From NCBI GenBank assembly GCA_008080565.1, contig VIKE01000018.1:47349-111348 (forward strand): DNA of 64,000 nt, written 5' to 3'. Positions 51,104 to 59,614 of the stretch are shown here, in pieces. Each line of letters begins with the position of its first letter. The stretch's first letter is position 1. Made by a program: the position numbers and the translations under genes. Origin of the DNA: Rhodocyclaceae bacterium (GTDB lineage: Bacteria > Pseudomonadota > Gammaproteobacteria > Burkholderiales > Rhodocyclaceae). The notes beneath the pieces are model-generated. The model was given only the letters and a program-made list of their open reading frames with translations, did no database searches and was not told the origin of the DNA.

Positions 51104-51140
51104 ATTTTGTTTTTGGGCAGAATTTCCGGTTGACCGCAGG
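51104..51140 (+). repeat. Dispersed ~36-bp element, copy 14 (leader of the DUF1513 gene)
   Basis: ATTTTGTTTTTGGGCAGAAT then TTCCGGTTGACCGCAGG. It ends 15 bp before the next start codon and takes up most of that gene's leader. Confidence 0.9.
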
Positions 51141-51155
51141 AATGATGGATCAAGC

Positions 51156-52292
51156 ATGAAAACGACACGACGCGAGTTTCTGAAAATGGCTGGTGCGCTG
51201 GCCGTCTTGCCGCAGGCCGGTTTTGCCTGGGCTGGGCAGGGGCCGCAAGGCGCCTCGATCGCCGCCGCCTGGCGCGGCCCGAATTCCGGCGATACCTATT
51301 ACGCTGGTGTGATGGCGGCAGACTGGGCGCGCAAGAAGCTGGAAATCCGCCACGCCGTGGCCTTGCCGACCCGCCCGCACGGCCTGACGCCGGAGGCGGA
51401 TGGCAGCCTGTTGGTGACCGGCGTGCGTCCCGGCGGCTGGCTCATGCGCATCGGCCCTGATGGACAAGTGGCGCAGCAAATCGACATCGCCGGGGAGTCT
51501 TCTGCCGCGCGGCTGAATGGCCACGTGGTCGTCAGCCCGCGTGGCGACGTGATCTATACGACAGAAACCGACAGCAAGACTGGCCGCGGCCTGATCGGCG
51601 TGCGTGACCGCAAAAGCCTGAAGAAGCTGGCCGAATGGCAGAGCCACGGCCAGGAGCCGCATCAATTGCTGGTCGACGACGCCGGGCATTTGATGGTTGC
51701 CAACGGCGGCATCCCGCGCACGGCCGCCGACAAAAAATACGATCTGCATCGCATGGATGCCTCGCTGGTCCGCCTCGACGGCCAGAGCGGCCGCCTGCTC
51801 CGCCAATGGACGCTGGACGACCGCCGCCTGAGCCTGCGTCACCTGGCCTGGAGCCATTGGCCGGCCGGCGGGCGAAAGTTGCTCGGCGTCGCCATGCAGG
51901 CCGAACATGACGACCCGGTCGCTCGCGCCGCGGCGCCGATTCTCGCCGTACTCGATGGCGACGATCTGACCGTTCCAACCCGGGTCAGCGATGGCGCTGG
52001 CTATGCTGGTGATATCGCCCCGGCTTACAACGGCGGTTTTGCCCTGTCGAGCAACCAGGTCGGCATGGCTCAGTTGTGGCACCCCGGCCAGCCGGACAAA
52101 CTGACGCGCATCGTCGAATTGCAGGAAGCCTATGCCCTGACCGGTTGGGAAGGCCCCCAGCCAGGCGGCGGCGTACTGGTGTCTACGGCTCTCGGGTTGG
52201 TTCGCTGGCACCCGAGCGCCAAGCCGGCTCTGTTGCCTTGGCCGGAAAAAATGGCAGTGGATAATCACTGGGTGTTGATTGACGAGTCATAA
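51156..52292 (+). CDS. DUF1513 Tat-exported protein (iron-linked)
   Basis: A 378-residue periplasmic protein with a twin-arginine signal (TTRREFLKMAGALAVLPQAGF). The rest is a beta-propeller-like DUF1513 protein with repeated segments such as RPHGLTPEADGSLLVTGVRPGG, EPHQLLVDDAGHLMVANGG, and NHWVLIDES at the end. Family members are usually clustered with imelysin and other iron-responsive genes; here only siderophore receptors are near. Function unknown. ATG 51156 directly follows the dispersed element, which probably supplied the leader and no good ribosome site is seen. Confidence 0.85.
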   Translation: MKTTRREFLKMAGALAVLPQAGFAWAGQGPQGASIAAAWRGPNSGDTYYAGVMAADWARKKLEIRHAVALPTRPHGLTPEADGSLLVTGVRPGGWLMRIGPDGQVAQQIDIAGESSAARLNGHVVVSPRGDVIYTTETDSKTGRGLIGVRDRKSLKKLAEWQSHGQEPHQLLVDDAGHLMVANGGIPRTAADKKYDLHRMDASLVRLDGQSGRLLRQWTLDDRRLSLRHLAWSHWPAGGRKLLGVAMQAEHDDPVARAAAPILAVLDGDDLTVPTRVSDGAGYAGDIAPAYNGGFALSSNQVGMAQLWHPGQPDKLTRIVELQEAYALTGWEGPQPGGGVLVSTALGLVRWHPSAKPALLPWPEKMAVDNHWVLIDES

Positions 52293-52388
52293 ATTTGTTT
52301 GGCATATGTGACCTAGTTTGCTTGGTCATGCTGTTTTCATGCTAGATTCAAGACGATTTCATTCCTTGAATCGAAGCTCGATAGCATC

Positions 52389-54380
52389 ATGGCCGAAAAA
52401 ACTCGCTCAGTTCGCCTTGCGTTGTTGGCCGCCGCAATGTGGACGTTTGTTCTGGCCCTGTCGATGGTATGGAATTTCCTCAATGTCCGGGATCAGGCGA
52501 TGGGGATGGCCTACGCCGAGGCGCGTGCCAACCTCAACAAGGACATCACTTTTCGCCGCTGGGGGACGATGCATGGCGGAGTTTATGTGCCGCTCACGGA
52601 AACCCAGAAGTCGGTACCCTGGCTGTCGCATGTGCCGGGTCGGGACGTAACGACCTCTGACGGGAGCAAGCTGACCCTGCTCAATCCGGCCTCAATGTTG
52701 CGCCAGATGATGGATTTGTATGCCACCGACTATGGTATTCGCGGTCGCATTACCGGGCTCCGTTACCTGAATCCGGGCAATGCCCCGGATGCCTGGGAAA
52801 AGAGCCAGCTCGAGGCCTTTGTCCGCGGCGATAAAAAAGAGGTCTGGGCAGTGGAGTCGGTCAACGGCAAGCCGTACTTGCGTTATCTGCGGGCGATGAT
52901 GATGGAACCGGGTTGTGACAAGTGCCACGCCATCCTCGGCTACAAGACCGGCGACATGCGCGGCGCTACCGGGCTCAATCTGCCTTTGGCGCCTTATCTC
53001 GAGCAAATTGACAATTCGCGCTTGAGTCTGGGCTTCAGCCATTTGCTCATCTGGCTTATCGGACTGGCTGGTATTGCCTGGGGAGGCTGGATTTCGGCCG
53101 GCTGGGCGACTGAGCGGGAAGCCTCGCGGGCCGAATTGTTGCGCCATCGCGATGATCTGGAGTCGCTGGTGGCCGATCGAACGGCCGAGCTTTCGCAGGC
53201 CAAGGAGGTCGCCGAATCGGCCAACCGGGCGAAAAGCGCTTTTCTGGCCAACATGAGCCACGAGGTGCGCACGCCGATGAACGCGATTATCGGACTGACC
53301 CACATGCTGGCCCGCCATAACGTTGATCCGGCCCAGACCGAAAACCTGGGGCGGATCAACCAGGCGGCGAATCATCTTCTCGCCCTGCTTGGCGATGTGC
53401 TCGACCTGTCGAAAATCGAAGCTGACCGGCTGGCGCTGGAAAACGCCCCGTTCCGGCTCGGCACTGTGTTCGCCAATATCGACAGCCTGCTCGGCGAGCG
53501 CGCCCAGGACAAGGGCTTGTGGCTGAAGCGCGAGATCCAGTCAACGTTGCTTGATATCCCGCTGCTCGGCGATTCTTTGCGTGTCCAGCAGATACTGCTC
53601 AATCTGGTCGGCAATGCCGTCAAATTCACTACGCGGGGTGGCGTCACGGTTCGCGCGGTCATTGCCGAGGAAAGCGCCTGCGATGTACTGGTGGCGATTG
53701 ATGTCATCGATACCGGCATTGGCATTTCACCCAATGCCGTACAACGTATTTTCGAGCCTTTTGAACAAGCCGACAGTTCAACTACCCGCCAGCATGGCGG
53801 CAGTGGCCTCGGCCTGGCGATCTGCCGACGGCTCGCCCGGCTGATGGGGGGCGATGTCGTTGCGAAGGGCATTCCGGGGGAGGGGAGCATTTTTTCACTG
53901 ACCTTGCGTCTGACCCGGAATACCCTGGCTGACAACGTGGAAGGCCCGTCTGTCAGGCTGTCCGGCGCCGAGGCCGAGCGCCAGTTGAAAGCCCGGCATG
54001 GCAACGCCCGTATCCTGTTGGTCGAGGATGACGAGATCAACCGCGTGGTTGCCCTTGAGTTGCTGCATGAATCGCTTGGCTGGCAGGTCGATATTGCTGA
54101 AAACGGCGCGCTGGCCGTTGCCATGGCGGGCGCCACCGATTACGCCCTGATCCTGATGGATGTCCAGATGCCGGTCATGGATGGCCTCAAGGCAACACGC
54201 GCCATTCGGGAACTGCCGGGGCGGCAGCACACGGTGATTCTGGCGATGACCGCCAACGCCTTCCAGGAGGATCGCCTGGCCTGCCTGGCGGCCGGCATGG
54301 ACGATTTTGTTCCGAAGCCGGTCGACCCCGAGATTCTCTACGCGATATTGCTGAACTGGCTGGACAAGCAGCTTGGCTAA
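52389..54380 (+). CDS. Hybrid histidine kinase with DUF3365 heme-type sensor
   Basis: A 663-residue membrane kinase. Helix 1 ([19 protein letters not shown]), a periplasmic DUF3365/Tll0287-like domain of about 170 residues with the c-type heme motif CDKCH ([13 protein letters not shown]), helix 2 ([20 protein letters not shown]), a coiled coil, HisKA with [16 protein letters not shown], HATPase ([26 protein letters not shown]) and a receiver ([28 protein letters not shown]). Redox or gas sensing through heme is inferred. It has no adjacent regulator. Its stop overlaps the convergent DUF2325 gene stop by 4 bp. Confidence 0.92.
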   Translation: MAEKTRSVRLALLAAAMWTFVLALSMVWNFLNVRDQAMGMAYAEARANLNKDITFRRWGTMHGGVYVPLTETQKSVPWLSHVPGRDVTTSDGSKLTLLNPASMLRQMMDLYATDYGIRGRITGLRYLNPGNAPDAWEKSQLEAFVRGDKKEVWAVESVNGKPYLRYLRAMMMEPGCDKCHAILGYKTGDMRGATGLNLPLAPYLEQIDNSRLSLGFSHLLIWLIGLAGIAWGGWISAGWATEREASRAELLRHRDDLESLVADRTAELSQAKEVAESANRAKSAFLANMSHEVRTPMNAIIGLTHMLARHNVDPAQTENLGRINQAANHLLALLGDVLDLSKIEADRLALENAPFRLGTVFANIDSLLGERAQDKGLWLKREIQSTLLDIPLLGDSLRVQQILLNLVGNAVKFTTRGGVTVRAVIAEESACDVLVAIDVIDTGIGISPNAVQRIFEPFEQADSSTTRQHGGSGLGLAICRRLARLMGGDVVAKGIPGEGSIFSLTLRLTRNTLADNVEGPSVRLSGAEAERQLKARHGNARILLVEDDEINRVVALELLHESLGWQVDIAENGALAVAMAGATDYALILMDVQMPVMDGLKATRAIRELPGRQHTVILAMTANAFQEDRLACLAAGMDDFVPKPVDPEILYAILLNWLDKQLG

Positions 54381-55687
54381 GCTGCCGGGCTGCATGGCTG
54401 CGCTTCGTTCTGATTCAGGTCGATCAGCCGGGAAAGGCTCGAGGCGCCGCTGTTTTTCATGTACAGACAGGGTTTGCCCGTGCGTTTGCATTGTTCCTTT
54501 ACGCGCCAGTAGGCGTTGTGGCTGATGCAGCCGGCCTGGCAGATGACGAGGTCGGCGGCGGCCAGGAAGCCGTCGATGCGGTGCAGGCTTTCCTCCAGCC
54601 CGCCGTCGTGATGCAGGAATCGGCCGCCGCGCTGTTCGACGACCTGGCGGTAAGCGTCGATTGAGCCGGAACGGCCACCAACGCAGAGAATGCATTTGCC
54701 CGATAGATGGGCCGACACCTCGTCCACCTTGGCGTCCGGTGCGGCGGCTGGCTCATTGCCGTCGGCCAGCAGAAACTTGATCGTTTGATCGGCTTGTTTG
54801 ACCAATCCCCGCAGGTGCTCAAGTTCCCGGCCGAGTTCGCCGGCCTGGGCTGTCAGTGCACAGGCCCGGGCTTCGGCGTCGGTGGCCCGGCGGGCCAGCG
54901 CCTGGCGCTCCTTGAGGTCGGGCAGGCTCTGGCGCAGCGTGTCGAGTTGGCCAGCCAGATTGGCGGCACAGGCGTCCTTGCCGGCGAGGTCGATGCGCAG
55001 TTCGGTAATACGCTGACCGAGCCGCTGCGTTTCCAGCGATTTCTCGGCGCGCTGCTTTTCAATCTCGCGGCGTGCCTCGTTGAGCAATCGTTGCAATTGG
55101 CCATTTTCAGCTTTCAGTGCCTTCAGCGTGGCCAGATCGGTCCGTGTGCCGCTGCCGATCTGGTGCTGAAGCATGTGGATGTCGCCGTAGATGTCCTGTT
55201 CGAGGAGGGTGTCGCAGGCCGGATGCGTCCAGCAGGCCCACAGCGCGCCGGGAACATCGCAGCCGGAATCGGCCGATTCGCGCCATAGCCGGGCCAAGGC
55301 GCTTGCGTCCTTGGCGCGGGAAAAGGCGCGGATGCTCAGGTGAAAACGTTTTTCCAGTTGCTTGTGCAGCAAATCGGCCAGTCGGCTACGGGTTTCGCAG
55401 GCGCCAACGGCCGTCGTGTGCAGGACAAAATCGGTGGTTTCGCGCGGAAACTCGAGGGCCTTGGCCATCAGTCCGCGCAGTTCGTCGACGCCAAAACAGA
55501 CGCCGATGACCGGGCAATGAAATTTGTGCGGAATTTCCCACAGCTTGCGCCGGCGCGAACCGGCCGTCGGCGCGCAGGCTACGTCGGCTGGTGGCTTGGC
55601 CTTGGTCAGCGGAAAAAATGCTTCGCTGGCGGCGGGTTGGGCGGCGCTGAAACAACCGCCGGCGACGTGAAAAGGATGGTCCTGCAT
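54377..55687 (-). CDS. DUF2325 protein with long coiled coil
   Basis: A 436-residue soluble protein. The first 170 residues are alpha/beta with several Cys ([29 protein letters not shown]). A coiled coil follows ([22 protein letters not shown]). The C-terminal DUF2325 domain has [48 protein letters not shown] and [14 protein letters not shown]. Function unknown; genes of this type often occur in iron-repressed loci. It ends the small-protein operon beginning at the Fur palindrome 56601. Start ATG 55687 has AAGGAG. Confidence 0.85.
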   Translation of the reverse strand: MQDHPFHVAGGCFSAAQPAASEAFFPLTKAKPPADVACAPTAGSRRRKLWEIPHKFHCPVIGVCFGVDELRGLMAKALEFPRETTDFVLHTTAVGACETRSRLADLLHKQLEKRFHLSIRAFSRAKDASALARLWRESADSGCDVPGALWACWTHPACDTLLEQDIYGDIHMLQHQIGSGTRTDLATLKALKAENGQLQRLLNEARREIEKQRAEKSLETQRLGQRITELRIDLAGKDACAANLAGQLDTLRQSLPDLKERQALARRATDAEARACALTAQAGELGRELEHLRGLVKQADQTIKFLLADGNEPAAAPDAKVDEVSAHLSGKCILCVGGRSGSIDAYRQVVEQRGGRFLHHDGGLEESLHRIDGFLAAADLVICQAGCISHNAYWRVKEQCKRTGKPCLYMKNSGASSLSRLIDLNQNEAQPCSPAA

Positions 55688-55746
55688 GTCCGGGCTCCTT
55701 GGCGATGACTCGCTGGCTGGCCGGGCGCCCGGTTGGCTGGCTGCTT

Positions 55747-55780
55747 CAAATTTGCTGCATTTTTCCGGTTGACCGTGGAA
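55747..55780 (+). repeat. Dispersed ~36-bp element, copy 15
   Basis: TCAAATTTGCTGCATTTTTCC then GGTTGACCGTGGAA; the left half is diverged. It lies within an apparent operon, 45 bp after the stop of the 55825 gene. Confidence 0.88.
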
Positions 55781-55824
55781 GGTCAGCCATTTTTTCGTGA
55801 ACGGAAGGTTGTCAGGCCTTGGCG

Positions 55825-56295
55825 CTACAGGCTGTCGGCCAGCGGGCAGTTGAACTTGATCGCCAGCGCGTCGCGTTCGCCGGCCAGTCGCTGGCATTCG
55901 GCGTGGGCGGCGCGGATCGTCTTTTCGAGGAACCAGACGCGGTGCTGGGCATCGTCGTGTTCGCTGCTGGCGGCGCCCAACTGTTGAAACTGGCAACCCA
56001 GTTCGATCACACTCTGGCCAGCCTCGAATTTTCTCAGGCGTTGGCGCAGTCTGGCGGTGAGTTCGTTCAGGCGACTGATTTCGTTGTCCTGCGCAATGAT
56101 CTTGCGTGTCGCCTCGGTGGCGCTTTTGCGTTGCGCCCGGCGGGCGTGGCGCAGGGCCAGGCTGAGCGCGGCAACCTCCGATTCGAGCCGGGCGATGTGG
56201 CTGGCCGACTCCTCGGCGGCAGGCAGGTTGAGATCGCCCTGCGGGTCGGCACTGTCGCGTTCGAGTTGTCGGCGGTTTTTAAGCGGTGCGAGCAT
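55825..56295 (-). CDS. Coiled-coil protein of the Fur-box operon
   Basis: A 156-residue soluble, mostly helical protein (ASHIARLESEVAALSLALRHARR, DNEISRLNELTARLRQRLRKFEAG, VWFLEKTIRAAHAECQRLAGERDAL) with two Cys. It resembles the coiled-coil part of the DUF2325 protein downstream, and the two may interact. ATG 56295 has AAGGAG; it overlaps the 3' end of the preceding gene by 17 bp. I do not recognise a family. Confidence 0.75.
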   Translation of the reverse strand: MLAPLKNRRQLERDSADPQGDLNLPAAEESASHIARLESEVAALSLALRHARRAQRKSATEATRKIIAQDNEISRLNELTARLRQRLRKFEAGQSVIELGCQFQQLGAASSEHDDAQHRVWFLEKTIRAAHAECQRLAGERDALAIKFNCPLADSL

Positions 56296-56488
56296 GGTGC
56301 AGCTCCTTGCCTGAATTGAGACGATTGCTGGCCCGCTCACAGAGATTTCGGGTTTCGCTGTCGATATCCGTCATGTCGCCGATCCGTTCGAGCAAACGGG
56401 CGGCGTTCAGCGCCGACTGCTGACAGCCGGTTTCGTGATGGATGAGCACCAGGCTCAAGGCCCCGGCCCACAGTTCGCTGCTTGGCAT
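56279..56488 (-). CDS. Small helical protein of the Fur-box operon
   Basis: A 69-residue protein: MPSSELWAGALSLVLIHH, then SALNAARLLERIGDM and ETRNLCERASNRL. Mostly helical, with two Cys. ATG 56488 has GGCAAGGAGC. Lies between a 24-residue membrane peptide and the coiled-coil gene. No family recognised. Confidence 0.7.
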   Translation of the reverse strand: MPSSELWAGALSLVLIHHETGCQQSALNAARLLERIGDMTDIDSETRNLCERASNRLNSGKELHHARTA

Positions 56489-56508
56489 GATCGCTCCTTG
56501 CCGGAAAG

Positions 56509-56583
56509 TCAGTTTGAAATGCCGGCAATGAGCAGCCAGAAGAGCAGGCCGGCCAGCAGGGTATTGAACAGCAGGCTTTGCAT
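56509..56583 (-). CDS. Predicted 24-residue membrane peptide
   Basis: MQSLLFNTLLAGLLFWLLIA followed by GISN: a single hydrophobic helix from end to end. ATG 56583 is preceded by AAAGGG at normal spacing, and a perfect Fur-like palindrome lies 18-32 bp upstream of the start codon. It is the first gene of the operon leading to the DUF2325 gene. Translation is inferred; the peptide is too short for homology to help. Confidence 0.6.
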   Translation of the reverse strand: MQSLLFNTLLAGLLFWLLIAGISN

Positions 56584-56600
56584 TGTCGATGCCCTTTTGT

Positions 56601-56615
56601 TGAGAACGGTTCTCA
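56601..56615 (-). promoter_or_regulatory. Fur-like palindrome upstream of the small-protein operon
   Basis: TGAGAACGGTTCTCA is a perfect 7-1-7 inverted repeat, like the classic AATGAGAA...TTCTCATT of Fur sites. Confidence 0.7.
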
Positions 56616-56678
56616 TCATAGGTGGTGTTTGGGTGCTTGTAAATAGGAATGGTTATCAAATAGGCGTTTTGGTTAATC

Positions 56679-56715
56679 CCACGGTCAACCGGAAAAAAGG
56701 GCCAAAAATGAAATT
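56679..56715 (-). repeat. Dispersed ~36-bp element, copy 16
   Basis: CCACGGTCAACCGG followed by AAAAAAGGGCCAAAAATGAA, between the Fur-box operon promoter and the helicase terminator. Confidence 0.93.
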
Positions 56716-56754
56716 CCTGGCGACGCCAGATCACCGGTTCAGGAAATTCCGGAC

Positions 56755-56785
56755 AAGAAAAAGGCCACGGACTTGCCGTGGCCTT
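56755..56785 (-). terminator. Rho-independent terminator after the DEAD-box helicase
   Basis: Minus strand AAGGCCACGG / CCGTGGCCTT with a five-base loop, then TTTCTTG. It lies 25 bp after the helicase stop. Confidence 0.85.
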
Positions 56786-56809
56786 GGGTGTCTTGCCGCT
56801 TGGGAGTGA

Positions 56810-58621
56810 TTAGCGGTCGAAGCTCTTTTTCTTGAAGCTGCGTTCGCCGTCGAACTTGCGTTCGGCGCTGGCGCCGCCATCCTGACGACCTTCGTCCGGA
56901 CGCAGGTTGATCGGCACGCCGCGGACGCGGGTGCGTTTCAGGGCGTTGGAGGCTTCGCCCGGCATGCCGGCCGGCAGTTCGACCGTGCTCGACTCGTCGT
57001 ACAACGCGATGCGGCCGATGAAGCGGCTTTCAATGCCGGCTTCGTTGGCGATGGCGCCGACGATGTCCTTGACCTGAACGCCGTGGTCACGACCCACATC
57101 GATGCGGTAACGCACCATGTCGCCGCTCGGGGCCGAACGGGTCGGGCGTTCTTCGCGACGCGGACGTTCGCCACGGCTTTCGAAGCTGGGCTTGTCGCCA
57201 CGGTCGGCACGCGGTTTGCGCTCGTCGCGGTCAAAGCTGCCCGGACGCGGACGGCTGTCACGGCTGTCGAAAGACGGGGCCGGAGCGGGACGCGGGTCTT
57301 CGCCGGCGATCTGCAACGGCTTGCCTTCCTGGGCCATCATGGCCAGCGCGGCAGCGACTTCTTCGGCGCCGACGTTTTGCTCTTCGGCAATTTGCGAGAC
57401 GATGTTGGAGAAGAAATCGAGACCTTCGGCGTTGAGCACTTCAACGACTTTTTGCTTGAAGTCGGAAACGCGCTTGTTGGTCACGTCGGCACGGCTCGGC
57501 AGCGTCAGCGGCGCGATCGGCGAACGGGTGGCACGCTCGATGGTGCGCAGCATGCGGATTTCACGCGGGGCGACGAAGAGGATGGCGTTGCCGGTGCGGC
57601 CGGCGCGGCCGGTACGGCCGATGCGGTGGACGTAGGCTTCGGTGTCGTACGGGATGTCGTAGTTCACAACGTGGCTGACGCGCGGCACGTCAATGCCGCG
57701 GGCGGCAACGTCAGTGGCGATGACGATGTCGAGCGCGCCGGACTTCAACTGCTCGATGACGCGTTCGCGCATCTGCTGGTTGAGGTCGCCGTTCAGGGCG
57801 GCGGCAGCGTAACCGCGAGCCGACAGCTTGTCAGCCAGTTCGACGGTGGCGGTCTTGGTGCGGACGAAGATGATGGCGGCGTCGAAGTCTTCTTCAACTT
57901 CGAGAATGCGGGTCAGGGCGTCCAGCTTGTGCATGCCGGAAACCTGCCAGTAAACCTGACGGATGGCGGCAACGGTGGCAGTAGCCGACTTGATCTTGAT
58001 TTCGCGCGGCTCGACCAGGTACTTCTGGGCGACGCGGCGAATCTGTTCCGGCATGGTGGCCGAGAACAGGGCGGTCTGGTGCTGGGCCGGGGTGCGTTCG
58101 AGAATCCATTCGACGTCGTCGATGAAGCCCATGCGCAGCATTTCGTCGGCTTCGTCGAGAACCATGGTCTTCAGGTTGTCGAGGTTGAGCGTCTTGCGCT
58201 CGAGGTGGTCCATGACGCGACCCGGCGTGCCGACGATGACGTGGGCGCCGCGCGACAATTGCTTGAGCTGGATGGTGTAGCTCTGGCCGCCGTAGATCGG
58301 CAGGACGTGGAAGCCGGGCAGATTCTTGGCGTAGGTTTGCAGGGCTTCGGCAACCTGGATGGCCAGTTCGCGCGTCGGCGTCAGGATCAGCGCCTGCGGC
58401 TTCATCAGCTTGACGTCGATCTGTTCCATGAGCGGCAGGGCGAAGGCGGCGGTCTTGCCGGTGCCGGTCTGGGCCATGCCGATGAGGTCATGACCTTCGA
58501 GCAGGACCGGGATACATTGGGCCTGGATCGGCGACGGAGTTTCGTAGCCGATTTCGATGAGGGTTTTAAGTAGCGTTTCGCTTAAGCCGAGATCGGCGAA
58601 GCTGTCGGGAGTAGACGACAT
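56810..58621 (-). CDS. deaD: DEAD-box RNA helicase (DeaD/CsdA type)
   Basis: A 603-residue ATP-dependent RNA helicase for ribosome assembly and mRNA unwinding, often cold-induced. Q motif near the start (SPIQAQCIP), AQTGTGKT, PTRELA, DEAD (VLDEADEML), SAT, and HRIGRTGRAGRTG. A basic Arg/Asp-rich linker (DSRPRPGSFDRDERKPRADR) precedes a DbpA-type RNA-binding domain (YRIDVGRDHGVQVKDIVGAI...IGRIALYDESSTVELP). The basic C-terminal tail is KKKSFDR. ATG 58621; a 200-bp leader without another gene precedes it. Confidence 0.93.
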   Translation of the reverse strand: MSSTPDSFADLGLSETLLKTLIEIGYETPSPIQAQCIPVLLEGHDLIGMAQTGTGKTAAFALPLMEQIDVKLMKPQALILTPTRELAIQVAEALQTYAKNLPGFHVLPIYGGQSYTIQLKQLSRGAHVIVGTPGRVMDHLERKTLNLDNLKTMVLDEADEMLRMGFIDDVEWILERTPAQHQTALFSATMPEQIRRVAQKYLVEPREIKIKSATATVAAIRQVYWQVSGMHKLDALTRILEVEEDFDAAIIFVRTKTATVELADKLSARGYAAAALNGDLNQQMRERVIEQLKSGALDIVIATDVAARGIDVPRVSHVVNYDIPYDTEAYVHRIGRTGRAGRTGNAILFVAPREIRMLRTIERATRSPIAPLTLPSRADVTNKRVSDFKQKVVEVLNAEGLDFFSNIVSQIAEEQNVGAEEVAAALAMMAQEGKPLQIAGEDPRPAPAPSFDSRDSRPRPGSFDRDERKPRADRGDKPSFESRGERPRREERPTRSAPSGDMVRYRIDVGRDHGVQVKDIVGAIANEAGIESRFIGRIALYDESSTVELPAGMPGEASNALKRTRVRGVPINLRPDEGRQDGGASAERKFDGERSFKKKSFDR

Positions 58622-58822
58622 AGATGCTGTTTCCTTTCATCGTCGCCATTCACATTGTTATAACCGGCGACGGATTGGCCCGATGGTCGGGCGGCCTGGG
58701 TGACCCCGACGCAGCCATGCCGGGGAACGAATCAATGGGGTGAATCCTGCACAAGAACCTACGAGACCGGTGGCTGCTCGGAATGACTGCGGGCGAAACA
58801 TCAACGCATTGAACTGATTATT

Positions 58823-59614
58823 CTACCTTTTTTTTGCGAGGACCGCCAGTTCACCAGCACTGAAGCCAGCTGCGAGGCGCGCCGCCTCGTTCATTTTTCC
58901 CTGTGGCCATGGCGCCTGATAGCGCGTTAGCAGGTCGCGATAGGTGCTTTCCGGCTCGAGCCCGCGTTCGCCGCACAGGTGGCGGTACCAGCGATCGCCG
59001 AGGCCGACGTGGCCGATTTCGTCGCGCAGGATGATGTCGAGAACGCGGGCGCTTTCGTGGTCGCCGACCTGCTCGAGTTTCATCTGGATGGGTGGCGTGG
59101 CGTCGAGGCCGCGCGCTTCGAGCAGGCGCGGGACGAGCGCCATGCGAACGAGGGCGTCGTCGGTGGTTTTCTCGGCCATGTCCCACAGCCCGGCATGGGC
59201 GGGGAAGTCGCCGTAGTCGTAGCCGAGCGATTGCAGGCGGCTACGCAGCAGTTCGAAATGCTCGGCTTCTTCCGCCGCAACGCCGATCCAGTCGGCGTAA
59301 TAGGCTTGCGGCAGGCCGCGGAAGCGGGCAGCGTGGTCAAGGGCAAGGTTGATCGCCGTGAACTCGATGTGCACGATGGCGTGGAGCAACCGGGCGCGAC
59401 CTTCCAGCGTGCCCGGGTTGCGGTTCGGTACATCTTTATGGGGCAGCAGTTCGGGCTTGGCTGGCCGGCCGCAAACCAGCGTGACCGGCGTGCTGTCATG
59501 CCAATTCAGCTGGCCGGCCTGCCAGTCGGCGGCGATTGCCACGGTCAACCGGATTTTTGGGCCAATTTCAGAAGCGGCCAGGGCTTCGGCCAGACGGGCA
59601 AAAAGCGATTCCAT
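58823..59614 (-). CDS. DUF455 ferritin-like protein
   Basis: A 263-residue helical protein of the DUF455 family, which has a ferritin-like di-iron fold. Metal-ligand-like positions are in LLHAIVHIEFTAINLALDHA, GVAAEEAEHFELLRSRL and VLDIILRDEIGHVGLGDRW. The reaction is unknown. ATG 59614 overlaps the stop of the aldo/keto reductase gene (ATGA). A dispersed element at 59539-59571 is in frame near the N-terminus (EIGPKIRLTVAI), here in the opposite orientation to the other in-gene copies. Confidence 0.88.
   Translation of the reverse strand: MESLFARLAEALAASEIGPKIRLTVAIAADWQAGQLNWHDSTPVTLVCGRPAKPELLPHKDVPNRNPGTLEGRARLLHAIVHIEFTAINLALDHAARFRGLPQAYYADWIGVAAEEAEHFELLRSRLQSLGYDYGDFPAHAGLWDMAEKTTDDALVRMALVPRLLEARGLDATPPIQMKLEQVGDHESARVLDIILRDEIGHVGLGDRWYRHLCGERGLEPESTYRDLLTRYQAPWPQGKMNEAARLAAGFSAGELAVLAKKR
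59539..59571 (-). repeat. Dispersed ~36-bp element, copy 17, inside the DUF455 gene
   Basis: CCACGGTCAACCGGATTTTT then GGGCCAATTTCAG. In gene direction it reads TTTTT-free variant through CCGGTTGACCGTGG and is in frame. Confidence 0.8.
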
